Assembly: GCA_963556695.1 (NCBI GenBank)
Contig: CAUWAG010000003.1
Coordinates: 8,618,001-8,682,000 of the forward strand
Length of the DNA stretch: 64,000 nucleotides
Direction: 5' to 3'
DNA from: Anthostomella pinea
Taxonomy: Eukaryota; Ascomycota; Sordariomycetes; Xylariales; Xylariaceae
Positions within the stretch are counted from its first letter, which is position 1, and each line of letters begins with the position of its first letter. The position numbers were made by a program, and so were the translations under genes. The notes beneath the pieces are model-generated. The model was not told the DNA's origin, searched no databases, and saw nothing but the letters and a program-made list of their open reading frames with translations. Below are positions 1 to 11,285 of this stretch, one piece after another.

Positions 1-8
1 TCTTACCA

Positions 9-52
9 CCAAGTCTATCACTACCAAGTCCATCACCCCAAGTCTATCACTA
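9..52. repeat. Short tandem repeat, about 15 bp, three copies
   Basis: Three near-identical units beginning CCAAGTCTATCAC occur head to tail at 9, 24 and 38; the middle one has a T-to-C change and is one base shorter. It lies at the edge of a repeat-rich patch, and no coding function is apparent. Confidence 0.7.
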
Positions 53-528
53 CTAACAAGTCTAGATGCTAGCCTCCAGGGATATAATGATCTAAAATCG
101 TATGGCGTCGACATATTAAACCCGATCGTAGTAGCTATTTACCCTGGGAAACGGCTTTATTAAACGCGACCGACAGTTATTTGATTAAGCAGGTTACCGC
201 ATCTAGCTATGTGCCTTTTGGTAGCTTTCCCAGATGCTGACAAATCACAAGTCTTGTTGTAATCTATCAGTGGTCTGGGTGGTGCTTGATTAAAAGGTCG
301 GATGGAAAGGATTCCATCCGAGATGTATCTAAATACCTAAATTACAGTGGTGAGGTACCTGGGGCAACAGGTGGGTTGCCAGGCATCCTTTATCCGTTGA
401 CCTCCATCACATCTGGTGGGGTTATCGGAATACTCCATATGGTCCATGCTCTGGATCCACAGCTATATGGCCATGGTGATTTAAAATTATATAGCATTAC
501 TACATAAAACCCGATCGTAATAGCTATC

Positions 529-1214
529 CAGCTCGGCTAAGGGTGCCATGCTAGAAACAGACACGACAAACCTTCCTACAATCTCTTGGGTCAAGAGAGA
601 TCTCAAAAGAAAGGGCAAGAAAGAGTTCAACCAATGGTGGAAAGACCAATCAGAACCTAGGTATCAAGAAGTATACTCACATGCAGTAACTGAAAAAGAC
701 CTTATATCTTTTAAGAGGAGTACTTTACACAGACTTCTAGCGGCCAGATCTGGACATGGCGACTTTGCCAGATACCATGAACGCTTTGGGCATACAGACT
801 CGAATGATCACTACAGCTGTGGTGGAAAAAAAACACCACAACACATTTTCTTTTGTAAGAGGCTGGGGAAAAATCGGCTACTGCCTAGGTACTCGCCTAG
901 GGCAGCTTGTTTACAGTACTTAGGGGAGAGGAGCACAGAATGGGCAAAATTCATGGAGAAGAGCAAGTTCTTTTCAACAATCTGCCCCCGATAGATAGCT
1001 TTTCTTGAAGGACCAGATGGATGACCCCAAGGTCATACCGCCACAACAACGGGGATGGGCCCGTGAGCGGGACTGACTGTACTTATTATCTTGAGACCTC
1101 CACAACCCTGCGATATAGAGGCTCTGGGAGGCGTGGTTTGCACTACTGAGGAGCTACCCCCCACGTTAAATACAAAACAAACAAACAAACAAACAAACAA
1201 ACAGCTCGGCTAAG
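529..1214 (+). mobile_element. 5'-truncated Tad1-like LINE retrotransposon with target-site duplication
   Basis: The insert (542-1201) is bounded by perfect 13-bp direct repeats CAGCTCGGCTAAG at 529-541 and 1202-1214. It ends on the plus strand with a (CAAA)n tail at about 1175-1201. It holds only the last part of ORF2 plus a 3' UTR of roughly 200 bp. A flanking duplication, 5' truncation and simple-repeat tail are the classic signs of target-primed reverse transcription. About 160 bp of the 3' UTR (from about 1040) reappear, diverged and inverted, at 47419-47585 as the tail of a SINE. Confidence 0.88.
548..994 (+). pseudogene. C-terminal fragment of LINE ORF2 (end of the reverse transcriptase/RNase H polyprotein)
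   Basis: A 148-residue open stretch carries the conserved C-terminal block of fungal Tad1-type LINEs: LHRLLAARSGHGDFARYHER, followed by a degenerate zinc-knuckle-like stretch with a Cys, a CGG and a late HIFFC. The reverse transcriptase and RNase H domains that should precede it are missing because the copy is 5'-truncated. One knuckle cysteine looks replaced (YSCGG instead of a C-x-C pair). The in-frame ATG at 548 is accidental and this is not an autonomous gene. Confidence 0.8.
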
Positions 1215-1325
1215 TTGTCCATTTCATTTAAATACCATCGACGTATCCAGCTGGGACGGACATAATAATCTAGAACTAGGTGGCATCGCCATATAAAACC
1301 TGATCGTGGTAGCCATCTAGCCTGG

Positions 1326-1643
1326 CAGATAGGCTGCAGCTGGCTAACAGGTGGCTGACTAAGGTAAGGTGCAAATAAGGGATCTTAATAAGGTCCAAAT
1401 AAGAGTACTCAAAATAAAACATGCAACAGTATTCCAGTCTTTCTGGACCCCAGGCCGAATGTAATAGTGTATCATTGTCGGTTTCCCCCCCTCCCCCCCC
1501 CAGAACAGTGTTTGATGTTGCTCTCTTAAGCCATAAAAATTGACGATACAGCCCATTTGCCCGTCAAGTTACATGAACGTACAATACCAAACACCTCATT
1601 TGTCATCAATCATGATCGCGTTGCCCGAACCCTCCTTTTAGCT
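1326..1643. other. Spacer between LINE and histidine kinase gene
   Basis: No coding signal. It includes a C-rich run near 1487-1501 and the presumed 3' UTR of the kinase gene. Confidence 0.5.
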
Positions 1644-4600
1644 TCACAGGAGGCCCCGCGTGGACAATATATCATCTAACTCCTGCAGCCTCACAGGTTT
1701 GGTCAAGAACAAGTCAATGCCACTTTCAAAAGCGTCCTTCTGCGCACTGGTCGAAGCGAGGCCCGAGAGGGCGAAGACTGCGCAGGCTTTCAGATTCTGG
1801 TCTCGTTCGTGAGCCCGGATCTGCTGAGTCGCTGCCATTCCGTCCAGTCGCGGCATGCTGATGTCCATCAGGATGCAGACAAACCGGTTCGGGCAGGCCT
1901 TGAAAAGGTCGACGGCCTCCTGTCCATCGACTGCAGTCGCGTATGGATGTCCAAGCTTCTTCATGTATGCACACAGTATCCTGAGGTTGATGGGATTATC
2001 ATCCACTAGGAGGTATTCCACTGGCGACGTTCGTATCGGAGGAGAGGGTGGTGGCAGACAGCCTGTTGATGGCGTGAGTGGCTCTCTGTGAGGCTGAGAC
2101 AGTGGGTGTGTTTGCGTATGGAAATACGACTTGGTACGTCCCGGAGCCGGGACGGGATAGGCGGGATCAGATGATCCAAGGCTGCTATATGAGGATGTCA
2201 TTGTAGGTGCCTCAAAGTGTAGGCTGGAGGCGGGAGTCAAGACACTTGACGTCGCAGAACTGTCTTGCGTATCGAGCCAACGCTGGAAAGCTAATAGAAG
2301 AACCTTTGCCAGCTTCCTGGGACCAGTACTAGTATACTGATTAGCGTTTTGGCTTTATATAGGGGTCGCGGCGAAGACCTACGGTTGAGAGATGAACTCG
2401 TAAATCCGGCGGTCTCCCACTGGGGTGGTGGAAAGAGCTCGAGCATGCGCTGCAACAATGTTCGGGCAGATCACTACGATAGGATGACAGGATCGACCCT
2501 CAAGCGCAGACCTGTTGTGGTCGAGGACCAGCTCCGTGCACAGGATGATATCTGGCGCCAGCCTGAAGCCCTGCGAAGCTGGTGTCGTCTCCATTTGAAA
2601 CCACTCTTTGCATACTTTACCGACAGAGGAGAAGCAGTCTGAGCCACTAATCTCGGAAGTTTCGCAGTCCGCATGATTTCCTACCTGGCACAGACCCACA
2701 AGACGCACACGAAGCCCTTTCAGCATACGCTTCTGCCTGTCGAATTCCTCATCCTCTTTCCCTTTGGGGAGCGCTTGGTCGGTGGGTGGAAGCGGAAGCA
2801 AGACAGTGGCGGTTGTTCCTGCACCCACTTGACTCTTGATGGATATCTCACCCCTCAGGGATGTGACAATCTTCCTCACAAGACTGAGACCAAGTCCTGT
2901 TCCAGGGCTCAACCTATCTTCCTGTGAAAAGGGTCTGAATAGATCGTTTGCGAGGTACTCCTTGGAGATACCTTTTCCGGTGTCGGAAACAACTAGTCGG
3001 ACCATGCGCTGTCTCATGCCGCGTCTCTTGACGTTGTCTGCGTCTCGTGAAAGCGATACCCTGATCCAACCCCTTTCAGTGTACTTCAACGAGTTCCCGA
3101 AAAGGTTCATTACTATACGTCGAATTGCCCCGGGGCTTGCGTGGATATTCAAGGCTGTGTTTGATTCTATGTCAAGGCAGACCCGAACGTGAGGAAGGCT
3201 TGGTATGGATTCGCCGTTCTGGTCTTGTGTGGACACTGGCCCCCCGTCAGACATGCGTTGGAAGCCTGCAAAAACGCTTTCGATGACCTCTTCGACGAGC
3301 ACATCGAGCCTTATATCTGACAGCTGCGACTTCATTCCAGATTCGATCGAAGCACCACCATCACGCAGACCGCGAGCTCTACCCATTCCTGGCCTCCTGG
3401 ATGCAATGTAGTTGTTAACCTTGGAGAAGTCCAGAAGATGATCGACCGTGTCAAGGAGTGTCCGGCCACAAGTCTCCAGCGTATTCGTGACGTTTCCCTG
3501 GAATGTATCGAGACGAGTGCCCGCCAGTAGTTCGACGCTGAGTATCACGCCATGCAGCGGCGAACGCAATTCGTGGGAGAGTGAGCTGAGCACATCCATT
3601 TGAGCCTGATGAGAACGGCTTGTTTCGAAGCGGTGCATCTCGGACATGGCCAGCATGGCAAACGCCTTGAGGTAGCTGAGCTCACCCGTAGTGGTCAGGA
3701 TACGGGTAGGACTGAGGGTATAAGCAAAACCGCCGGCAAACCATCGCTCTTTCTTGCTATCCCATACAGATACGAAGACTAAGCTCCGTAAACCGGGGAA
3801 GACTTCGGATAGAAGTTCAGCTCCTCGCTGTCTCGCCGAGTATGTTCTCTCGCGCCGGTTCTGCGATGACCATGAGAATGTCCGAGTTGACGCAGGCGAG
3901 GGGGACGACTGCGCACTATCTTCAGAGAAGTCGTTCGATTGAAGCACCCCACATTCGTCGTAGTTGAAGACTTTACCGCGGGGATACTTCTTCAAAAAGG
4001 TAGTCAATAGTCTCCTCGGTAAAGCGGTTGGTGCCGCGGAAATATTGGGGATGCCCTGGTTCTTTGAAGACGCTACATTGGAATTCCCTAGGACGTGGCA
4101 GAATCCGCCTGCTGTCTCATCCGCCGAAGGGGAGTTGGGCTCATCGCTGCTTGATGAAGCAGTGAGAGGATCTGAAGACTGATCACCGTCTTCGGCCGTA
4201 TCGACAAGCGCGCCAAAGGTTCCTGGGCTGGCGCTGAAAAACACAACCTCGTCCACTTCGATGCTTTCACGGATGAGAGCAGCAGCCCTTGAAAATATTT
4301 GTTTGACGGACGCTGTTTCATTGACGGTGGTACGCAGTGGAGTTGAGACAGCAGACGCCTTGGGAGCAGCCGGTGAAGCCCACTCGATGGGAGCTTCAGA
4401 TCTGTCTCCTACGACGTCAATGAGCTCGCTCGCGGACGCCGAGTCATATCTAGCGACACTCGCGACACTCGGCGTACCAGTTGATGGGTCGGAAACTTCG
4501 ATGTTTAGATTGCCCTGCTGCACTGGCTGCGGCTGCTTCGTTGTAACCGTCCCACATCCATTTGCTGCTTGACGGTTGTCCCGGGACCAGTCCAGCAACG

Positions 4601-5355
4601 TGTTCTGGTCGCTGACAAATGAGCCAACGCCACGAATCATGCGTTCCGATCGCTTGTGCTCCTGCCGTATGCGCCTCGACTCGAGGTACTCCTTGATAGT
4701 CCGAGCAGTGTCGCGCACCACTATGTCAACACGATCGTTAATTGCATCTTCTTCCGACCTCGGCTCAGTATCAAGCACGCAGTACACGCCGATGGTGATG
4801 CCTTTAGAAGACTGTATAGGAGCGGCAGCATAGAAACGCGCGGGCGATCCTTCCCGACAATACGACCTCTCGCGGAATCGGGCATCGGTTCCCAGGTCGC
4901 GAACGATAGTGACTGGTAGTTCTTGACCATCATCTTCATTAGTCAGAACCCAATCGCATGCGCCATGTGCCCTTGGAATCGCAGTCTGGCAAAGGTACAG
5001 GACCTCTCCATTCCGCTCCTCCTGGGGAAGGCTGGGCAGGAGCGGCATGTCTGGAGTGGCCTCGGCAATGATGTACTGGTATTTTTGGTCAAATATGGAG
5101 ATCAGCGACCGCGCAGTCTTCGTTCGGCAGGCTCCTAGTTGAGCCAGAGAGGTGAGGACCGAGTCGGGCGATGTGCGCAACTGCGAGTCGGGCAGCAAAG
5201 TGCCTTTATCGTTGAAAGTGAAGTTTGAGAGCAGCGTGGGATCGTACCTGCGTCCAAGACATTAGCCAACATCCGGTTTAGTGGTGAATCGTGATGTTCT
5301 CGTACCTGAGAAGCTCCCGTTCGCGGGCAGCTTCCGACAGCGCATTCTTCCTCAT
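1644..5355 (-). CDS. Hybrid histidine kinase (GAF - HisKA - HATPase - receiver)
   Basis: Two-component sensor expected to autophosphorylate on His and pass phosphate to its own receiver, then to an HPt protein feeding the HOG-type pathway. Three exons (5355-5306, 5247-2383, 2328-1644) give 1199 residues. The introns are 58 bp and 54 bp (GTAGGT...CTAG). The ATG at 5355 is chosen because the splice joins MRKNALSEAARERELLR to YDPTLLSNF in frame. A GAF-like domain spans roughly residues 50-220. The HisKA H-box SHELRSPLHG places the phospho-His near residue 575. The N-box NSLKY, DTGKGIS and GTGLGLSLV form the ATPase. The receiver begins YLLVDDNPIN, with phospho-Asp in LMDISMPRLDG (about residue 1127) and the conserved Lys in LTKPV. 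No transmembrane segment is seen, so it is probably cytosolic. The family is certain; the fungal HHK class was not assigned. The Ser-rich region between GAF and kinase is low complexity. Confidence 0.93.
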
Positions 5356-7608
5356 CTTCAGACTTGGTGTTTAACAAGGCCAGTCTGGTGACCTGTGACC
5401 TATACGGGCAAGATGGACTGTCGCGCCCTCGTCCTGGAGCCCCTTCCGGCTACGTGAGTAGAGTGCATCTTGCAAACACGAAGCTGGAGATCGGGAGGAG
5501 GGCACGTGGAGGGGAGGAAGTAGAGTTCGAAGGGCAACCTAATAAGAGCGCACTCTCACAAAGGTACGTCACGGTGTCTCTGTCGAGTAGTATACCGCCT
5601 TTTCTGTGATACACGATCATGGCCAGCTCCGACCACATGGTGGCAAAGCTTCACAGCCCAGATGCTAGGTGGCAATGGTTGAACAACGCGAAGCAAGACA
5701 TTCTGACATTTCAGTGAGTTCGTAGCAAATCGTGACCGTGTACGGTATCACAGAAAGGGCGGCAGACTACTTCCAAGGTTACCCATGCACACCATGATCC
5801 ACAGATCGGATCTCATGAAGATCTGCGTCGATTGAAGCCACCGATTTCGGGCACACACGCTGCCACTGCCACCTCTAGTCCGGAAGCATACATCATTTCA
5901 GGAGGCTGACTATAACTGTACGCCACCATGACTTGACAGTCGCGACCGCACCGCATTGGGGCTTTGATTATGAGAGAATGGCATTCTTTTGATAACATTA
6001 AGCTCGGCTGTTACTCGGATTCTCGAGCTCACCGATAATACAGACCCTAACCCTAACCCTAACCCTGATCTCGGCCCTGCATATCTGTAACCTTTGGACT
6101 AGAAGAATCGTGTATTTAGGCCGTTTGACCTGAACTGATCTAGTCAACCGAAGAAGCGTCCTGGTCAGGCTGCGGCTGGAGGGACAGGGGGTAAGACGAA
6201 CGAATGACAACGAATGCTTACGTAGCTCATGACACGTTCTTCAAGGGCGAGCCTCCAGCATACAGTGATATAACGTCATATGGGAAGGGAAGAGCAACAA
6301 GGACAGGGCACCGCCATGCGAAGCTCGAGCAGCGAGAGAAAACGACGTATCCCCGTCGAGCGTCATCACGTTTGGATTGGCAGACGGCCTAGACTACTCG
6401 CTCTAGATCTTGCTGCGCTGTGCGTAAATAGTAGTAACTTGGATGTTCCGTGGGGGTAGTCTTGGCTTCGGGAAGGGTCCCCATGCTGGCTCGGATGACC
6501 TGTAAGCTTCGGTCTGGTATAGGAGACAGGTCTAACTCCTTATTCTAACAAATCACCTCTCTACTCCCGGTCCCGTCTATGTCTGAAAACCCAATATCTT
6601 CGAAACGGCGGGAGGAGCAACGAGAACCTGCACATCGCTGGCCGTCAAAAGTTCGAAACGATATGGGGTTGGTCGCTTACGTCCAATGCCTCATTATCAT
6701 GGGCGGACCTCGGCTGGGACGCTGGATGGCAAACCTATCCGGATTGGACCAACCTATCCGAATTGGATCGGATGGAATGCCCGAATACGGATTGGATGGT
6801 CATGGTGGGTTAAAAATGGGACGAGACCCTTCCCTCCCCTTTTTGAAAAGACTCGGAGCCCTTGGTCACAGTAGAAGTATTGGGGGGTACCGCCTCCTAC
6901 AAAGCTTCAAGACTCCTGATGGCTATCTCAGCAAATGGATTTGCTAACATCAATGAATCAGTGGTGCCTGACAAATGACGATACGATATTCAACACAACA
7001 CGAAGAGTATCAAGAGCACCCACTCATCTCTACAACAACAGATTTGACGTCATCATCGAGACGCCCAGTGGGAACCTAGAGTACGCTCCATTGTATTCCA
7101 GAGACGGCGCTTTTGGGGGGGTGATACCCAGGTGCTACATAGACTGTATTGCGTCTTAGAGCGATTAACTTGATGCAGAAATGTTCGGATCGGACTAGGA
7201 CCACTACCTGTTCTTTTTGAAGTGCCGTTCATCGTCTTGCGTAATATGCGTCTCTTCTGCTCCTCGCTACAGTGTCGTTGCCGCCGACACGTTCGTCCGC
7301 GAAGTAGGCGGGCCTACAGTGACTGAATGGGTTGAGAGTACAAACTATTATTAAAACTGATTCATCTGCTAGAAAAATCTGCGTCGTAAAGGCGAGGTCC
7401 AAAATATGATAAGTTATTTCAACACTCTCTTAACAAGTCTTTATTGTAGATAGTTGAACTTGAGGCTTTTAAAGTCCAGCTAGACTTGTCGCCTAGCTTT
7501 GTCTACTTTTCGGCTTCAGGGTGGTTGGTGCCCGTTCTAGATCTCGGGATTGCAACTTGCATGAGAACAATACAAGCAAAGCCTAGCAAGTCCGGGGAAA
7601 TATGCAGG
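5356..7608. other. Gene-poor spacer with telomeric repeat
   Basis: It holds the kinase promoter, then sequence without convincing coding potential. An interstitial telomeric repeat sits at 6044-6066. Around 6715-6805 there is a GGATTGGAT-rich, irregularly repetitive patch that opens all forward frames but encodes only low-complexity peptides. Confidence 0.5.
6044..6066. repeat. Interstitial telomeric repeat (CCCTAA)n, just under four units
   Basis: Almost four uninterrupted copies of the fungal/vertebrate-type telomere unit, read as CCCTAA on the plus strand. It lies in the spacer downstream of nothing and upstream of the kinase gene, far from any window end. It may be a healed break, an old telomere-capture scar or a telobox-like protein-binding site. 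Confidence 0.9.
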
Positions 7609-7920
7609 TTAGGCATTGAAAAACGTTTTGCGGCCCCGCGGCTCATTGGAGAACCTCACGGAACAGTAAGTAGAGCTGGAACCCCCCGAGGGCCAGTCCT
7701 CCCATTGCTCTGGTCTGAAATCAGATGCACCTTCCACCCATAGATCTGTGGACTGATTGACAGCGTAAACGCTGACGGAGAACTTGGTACCGCAGGGAAT
7801 TTCAAGGACCATCACCGTTGTAGCATGAACCGCCTCACGCATGATGAAGGCAGAAGAGTGGATGGGGGCTGAGTACCCTCATAACAACGCAACGAATGTA
7901 CGGCATCGGGTTGAGAAGTT
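7609..7920 (-). pseudogene. Cytochrome P450 relic (C-terminal part)
   Basis: On the minus strand the peptide LEIPCGTKFSVSVYAVN, then DLWVEGASDFRPEQWED, matches the P450 block between the ExxR helix and the PERF motif. The following FSNEPRGRKTF is a decayed heme-binding loop: the family reads FxxGPRxCxG, and here Gly is Glu and the heme-ligand Cys is absent. Upstream, a relic of the ExxR/LRLYPP region (VMRVLSPHPLFCLHHA) is in another frame and meets a stop. Only about 100 codons remain, with a frameshift and a lost heme ligand. It is a dead fragment, with no partner genes recognisable nearby. Confidence 0.75.
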
Positions 7921-8290
7921 CTACAAATGGAACACCGTCATAATTGCTACTTAGTGTTTGCGCAATCTCGGTCTGTAGCTACCTTCGTACCTACTGGTGG
8001 CGAGCAAGCTCGAAGAGCGCCTAGGAGAGAGATACAGCCGTTGTCTCGTGGCTTGACGATTTCAGTCAGTATGGTGGGTATAACTAAGGTCAACCCAGAT
8101 ATGTACCCGCGTGTACTCGCTCGTTGGGCACGCACGTCTGAGATGGTCTCCAGACTCCTTCCTGCCCGTAATGCCGGGAAGTACCATGGATGAAAGAATG
8201 TATACGACATCCATGGGGCCAGCTCTAAATTCATTATGCTGGAATTGTATTCCTCACCTTCCTGCTTCGCGTCAGTCATGGGCCTTGCTT

Positions 8291-8366
8291 GCAGGTTGCC
8301 CTCGGCGTAGCAGGTTGCCCTCGGCATAGCAGATTGCCCTCGGCGTAGCAGATTGCCCTCGGTGTA
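8291..8366. repeat. Tandem repeat, 19 bp, four copies
   Basis: Units GCAGGTTGCCCTCGGCGTA begin at 8291, 8310, 8329 and 8348. Copies differ only by G/A and C/T transitions. No coding meaning is evident. Confidence 0.85.
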
Positions 8367-8695
8367 TTGTATACGCTCCGGAAAGAGTCTCCTCAGAAGC
8401 CTATTTTGTCAGTAGAAGCGTCGAATCTCGAAAATAAGCATTATAAAGCCTCAATGTCTGCGAGATGATTAAAGAGTCTAGGTTCAAGAATAGCAGGTCA
8501 AGCCAGCCGTTCAGGCCATGCACGAAAAAAGATGCCTCGAAGGCGGCGCCAGTCGCTGGTCGATGCCGGAGAGGTCAGTCTCGTAGCCTAATAACACGTC
8601 GGTAGTATACAGTCTTGCCATCTTATGTCAGGGTCTCGGGCCCGACCGCACGGGGAACCTTCCCGCCGTTGGCTTCATATTTGGCTAAACCTATA

Positions 8696-9070
8696 TCACC
8701 TCGATCGGCAGGCAAGGGATGTTGATGGGCGCAGCGCGCTTAGGGACTTGGCGTTCATGTTTCCTGACTCCATCTTGGCCGAGTAAGATGTGACCCCTGA
8801 CAAAAGAGCAGACTCGCAGAGCACTGCGTTTGGTTCCAGTAGATTCTCCCCGCGGTCGAGGATATAATATGGGGTGATAAGATCAGCAGTCCCGTCCTCC
8901 GACATGCTTAAAAGGACTTCCCCTGGAGGAGCGGCCAGGGCAGTGTGGTGATCCAGTGTCATCTCATGGGCTTCTCGGGAGGAGCGCGGGAAGGATCTGT
9001 TGAATACAAGTCTGGGTGTACCGGACGTCTGGAGTAACTCGGCGATCCTCGGATCAGCATAACTGGATGC
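8696..9070 (-). other. Unassigned open stretch, possible gene remnant
   Basis: About 125 codons are open on the minus strand, with an ATG at 8962 giving 88 residues. The peptide includes RIAELLQTSGTPRLVFNRSF and LLSMSEDGTADLITPYYILD and looks protein-like rather than random. Near the end a second frame also reads sensibly (KRAAPINIPCLPIEVI), suggesting a frameshift or a missed splice. I do not recognise the family. Neighbouring DNA is repeat-like and holds a P450 relic, so a decayed gene is the most likely reading. Confidence 0.3.
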
Positions 9071-10078
9071 TCACTCACAATACCCCGACTGTTCCCTTGT
9101 GCTCTGGCATTCTAGCTTTAGATTATGTACGCGCTGGTTATGTCATCCAGTGTTGGGTTTGCTGTTTCAAGTTGGCCATGTGCTCATCATCACGATCGAC
9201 ATAGATTTAGGGAAATGGAGGACTATGCTGCGAAGCTGGGGTACCAGCATTGTAGACATGGTGGTCTACAACACCTTCTTTAGAGGGGATATATATTCAT
9301 ATCATATGACTCTACTGCGCCACGCACTATAACATCATGAAAGAGCCGATGTGTCCATGAATAAAGATTTGATTTCCGGAACAGCGTTCGGCAGTGTCTG
9401 GTGTCATCTCACACTCACAGCATTGATCTCACCGAGCCAGTTGCCGCGGTTATGCTGGGGGTGAGTGGTGGGCAGGGTGGGGGGTCAAGTATCGAGATGG
9501 AGGATGAAGTGGCATGAGATGGGAAATATACTCGAAGTAGGGGGCAAATATGGCAACCGACACGGGATGCGCAGAGGTCTGCCTTTAGAACGACAAAAGC
9601 GCGGCGCCGTCTAAAGTACTGCACAAAGTAAGCAGTATCATCGCATAGAGGTGTGCATCGTATCAATTGGCTGGCGAACCTAGTCGCGTTGTTCCTCCGT
9701 GTGTGCATGCCATGGGAGCTTCGCCGCAGGCGCCTCACTCGTCACCACCGTAAGGACTGAGGGTCTCTGGGGCCCAGCCCAGTTCCGTGCATCTTCTTGG
9801 CAGCCGAGCCCTGGTTGGTACCACCCCCTGCAGTCATGAATCTGCAGGAACTGCAATTCGGGTGGCGCAATACAGGGTAACATGTCGACTTCCATCTCAT
9901 CGACTACAAGTCTCGGCGCCCTAGAATTCCGCGGGTGTATCTCTGGAGATGGGATAAATCCTTCGACCCTCCCATTCCTACAAAGCCAAGATCGGCATCC
10001 CAGAAGCTCGCCTCCCTACTGTTCTTGCAACTACACCTATCAGACAACCAATTTTCCCTCACACTATCACATTACCCT
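9071..10078. other. Spacer upstream of bANK regulator
   Basis: No supported gene. The last 150-200 bases, rich in C and T with an A/T-rich pocket before the ATG at 10079, are the likely promoter and leader of the bANK gene. Confidence 0.5.
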
Positions 10079-11285
10079 ATGGCGACCGTGTCAGAGTCAA
10101 GCACGACCGCTGCCAAACGATCCGAGCGCTTGCGGGATACGTTATATGCAGATATGATGAAGCCTGACGAGGACTTGAGCAGCCTGGCGGACCCTGTCGA
10201 GCGAAGAAGAATCCAGAATCGATTAGCCCAACGAGCTTACCGTGAGTACATGGATGATCCCAACGTGATAGGTGACAGCCAACTCACACTCGACAGGACG
10301 TAAGATGCGGGAGCAGAAGAACGAAGTCGAGAAGCTCAGAGACCAGATCAAAAGACTGCAAGAGACACCCGATAGTGGTGCCAGCAGACAAAGCAGCCCG
10401 TCCACTTCCTCGCCAGACAGCGGCACGCCGAGTGGGACTCGTGCTGTCTCGCCACTGAACTACGACATGTCACCGACGGTGGCTGGCGAAATGCAGTGGA
10501 TGAGGAACTATCCCCAAGAATGGCCAGAGGCCTCGGTCCAGGGAGCAGAGAGACTTATGCCGGGCATGATCTCTCCAACGGAGTTTGACACTTCGCTCAC
10601 CTTCGATGATTCGAAGAGCTTCTCGCCGACATATTCGCCTGAAGCATACGGTTCAAGTCACGGGCTGTTGACGACGACGATAGTCCCTGGCAGAGAGGAC
10701 TCCAGTTCAAGGATTGCTTCGTCTCACAGCAAGAAGGGTCGTGCCAACCTCACCCGGAGCACTAGCACATCCGACGTCCCCAAGGGTGCAGGGCAGAAGT
10801 CTCGCTCCTGGAGAGGATCGGGATCCAAGGCTTCTTCGATGGACATGCAGCTATCCCCCACTCACTTATTGGCCAACCCAGACCCCCAGGGGTCTTTCCA
10901 CACGAACCTCGATCTCCACTCCCACCCCGAGGAGTTCCACTACCCTTCACCACCCAAACTGGAAGATCCGGCTGCTTGGAAACTAGCTACCTCTAAGCAC
11001 GTGCGAGGTGATAGGCGCACGCTCTCAACGCCCGACGCCCAGCTCAACAATAGCTCGAATACGGCACCACGTTCCCTTCCCGATGCGAATGCACCAATAC
11101 TTCACTTGGCTGTCGCCGGCGGCCACATCGACACCCTACGGATCCTCCTTAAGCAGTGCCAGGTTTCGGTCAATGTGCGGGACAGCGCCGGGTATACACC
11201 CCTCCAACGTGCCATCATAAACGGCCACACGGATATAGTGGCACTTCTTCTCAAACACGGTGCGGTGATCAACGGCGACAACTGA
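10079..11285 (+). CDS. bZIP-type basic region plus ankyrin repeats (bANK) transcription factor
   Basis: Predicted nuclear DNA-binding regulator of 383 residues in two exons (10079-10241 and 10297-11285) with a 55-bp GTGAGT...ACAG intron inside the basic region. Splicing restores RRRIQNRLAQRAYRRKMREQ, the N-x-x-A-Q-R-A-Y/F-R signature of fungal bZIP proteins. The following coil (EVEKLRDQIKRL) is only about two heptads long, too short for a full leucine zipper. A long Ser/Pro-rich middle follows. The C-terminus has two ankyrin repeats (ILHLAVAGGHIDTLRILLKQ and GYTPLQRAIINGHTDIVALL). Basic region plus ankyrins without a zipper defines the bANK family, whose described members (ToxE of Cochliobolus carbonum, Aps2 of the apicidin cluster) control secondary-metabolite clusters. 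No synthase gene is seen here, so the targets are unknown. Confidence 0.88.

Larger units (their letters stand above)
81..1325. repeat. Three dispersed copies of a roughly 67-bp repeat
   Basis: Segments at about 81-148, 470-537 and 1260-1325 align to each other. They share a core AAACCYGATCGTRRTAGCYAT with mostly transition differences (C/T, G/A). The second copy is interrupted at its right end by the LINE insertion, whose target-site duplication lies inside it. The family may be the host repeat into which the LINE jumped. It is non-coding and not assigned to a known element. Confidence 0.6.

Noticed and set aside
6044..6066. Chromosome end (true telomere)
   Set aside because: Fewer than four units, with ordinary sequence continuing on both sides.
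5998..6210. Small protein encoded by the minus strand across the telomeric repeat
   Set aside because: The peptide is low complexity (alternating Arg-Val from the repeat) and has no support.
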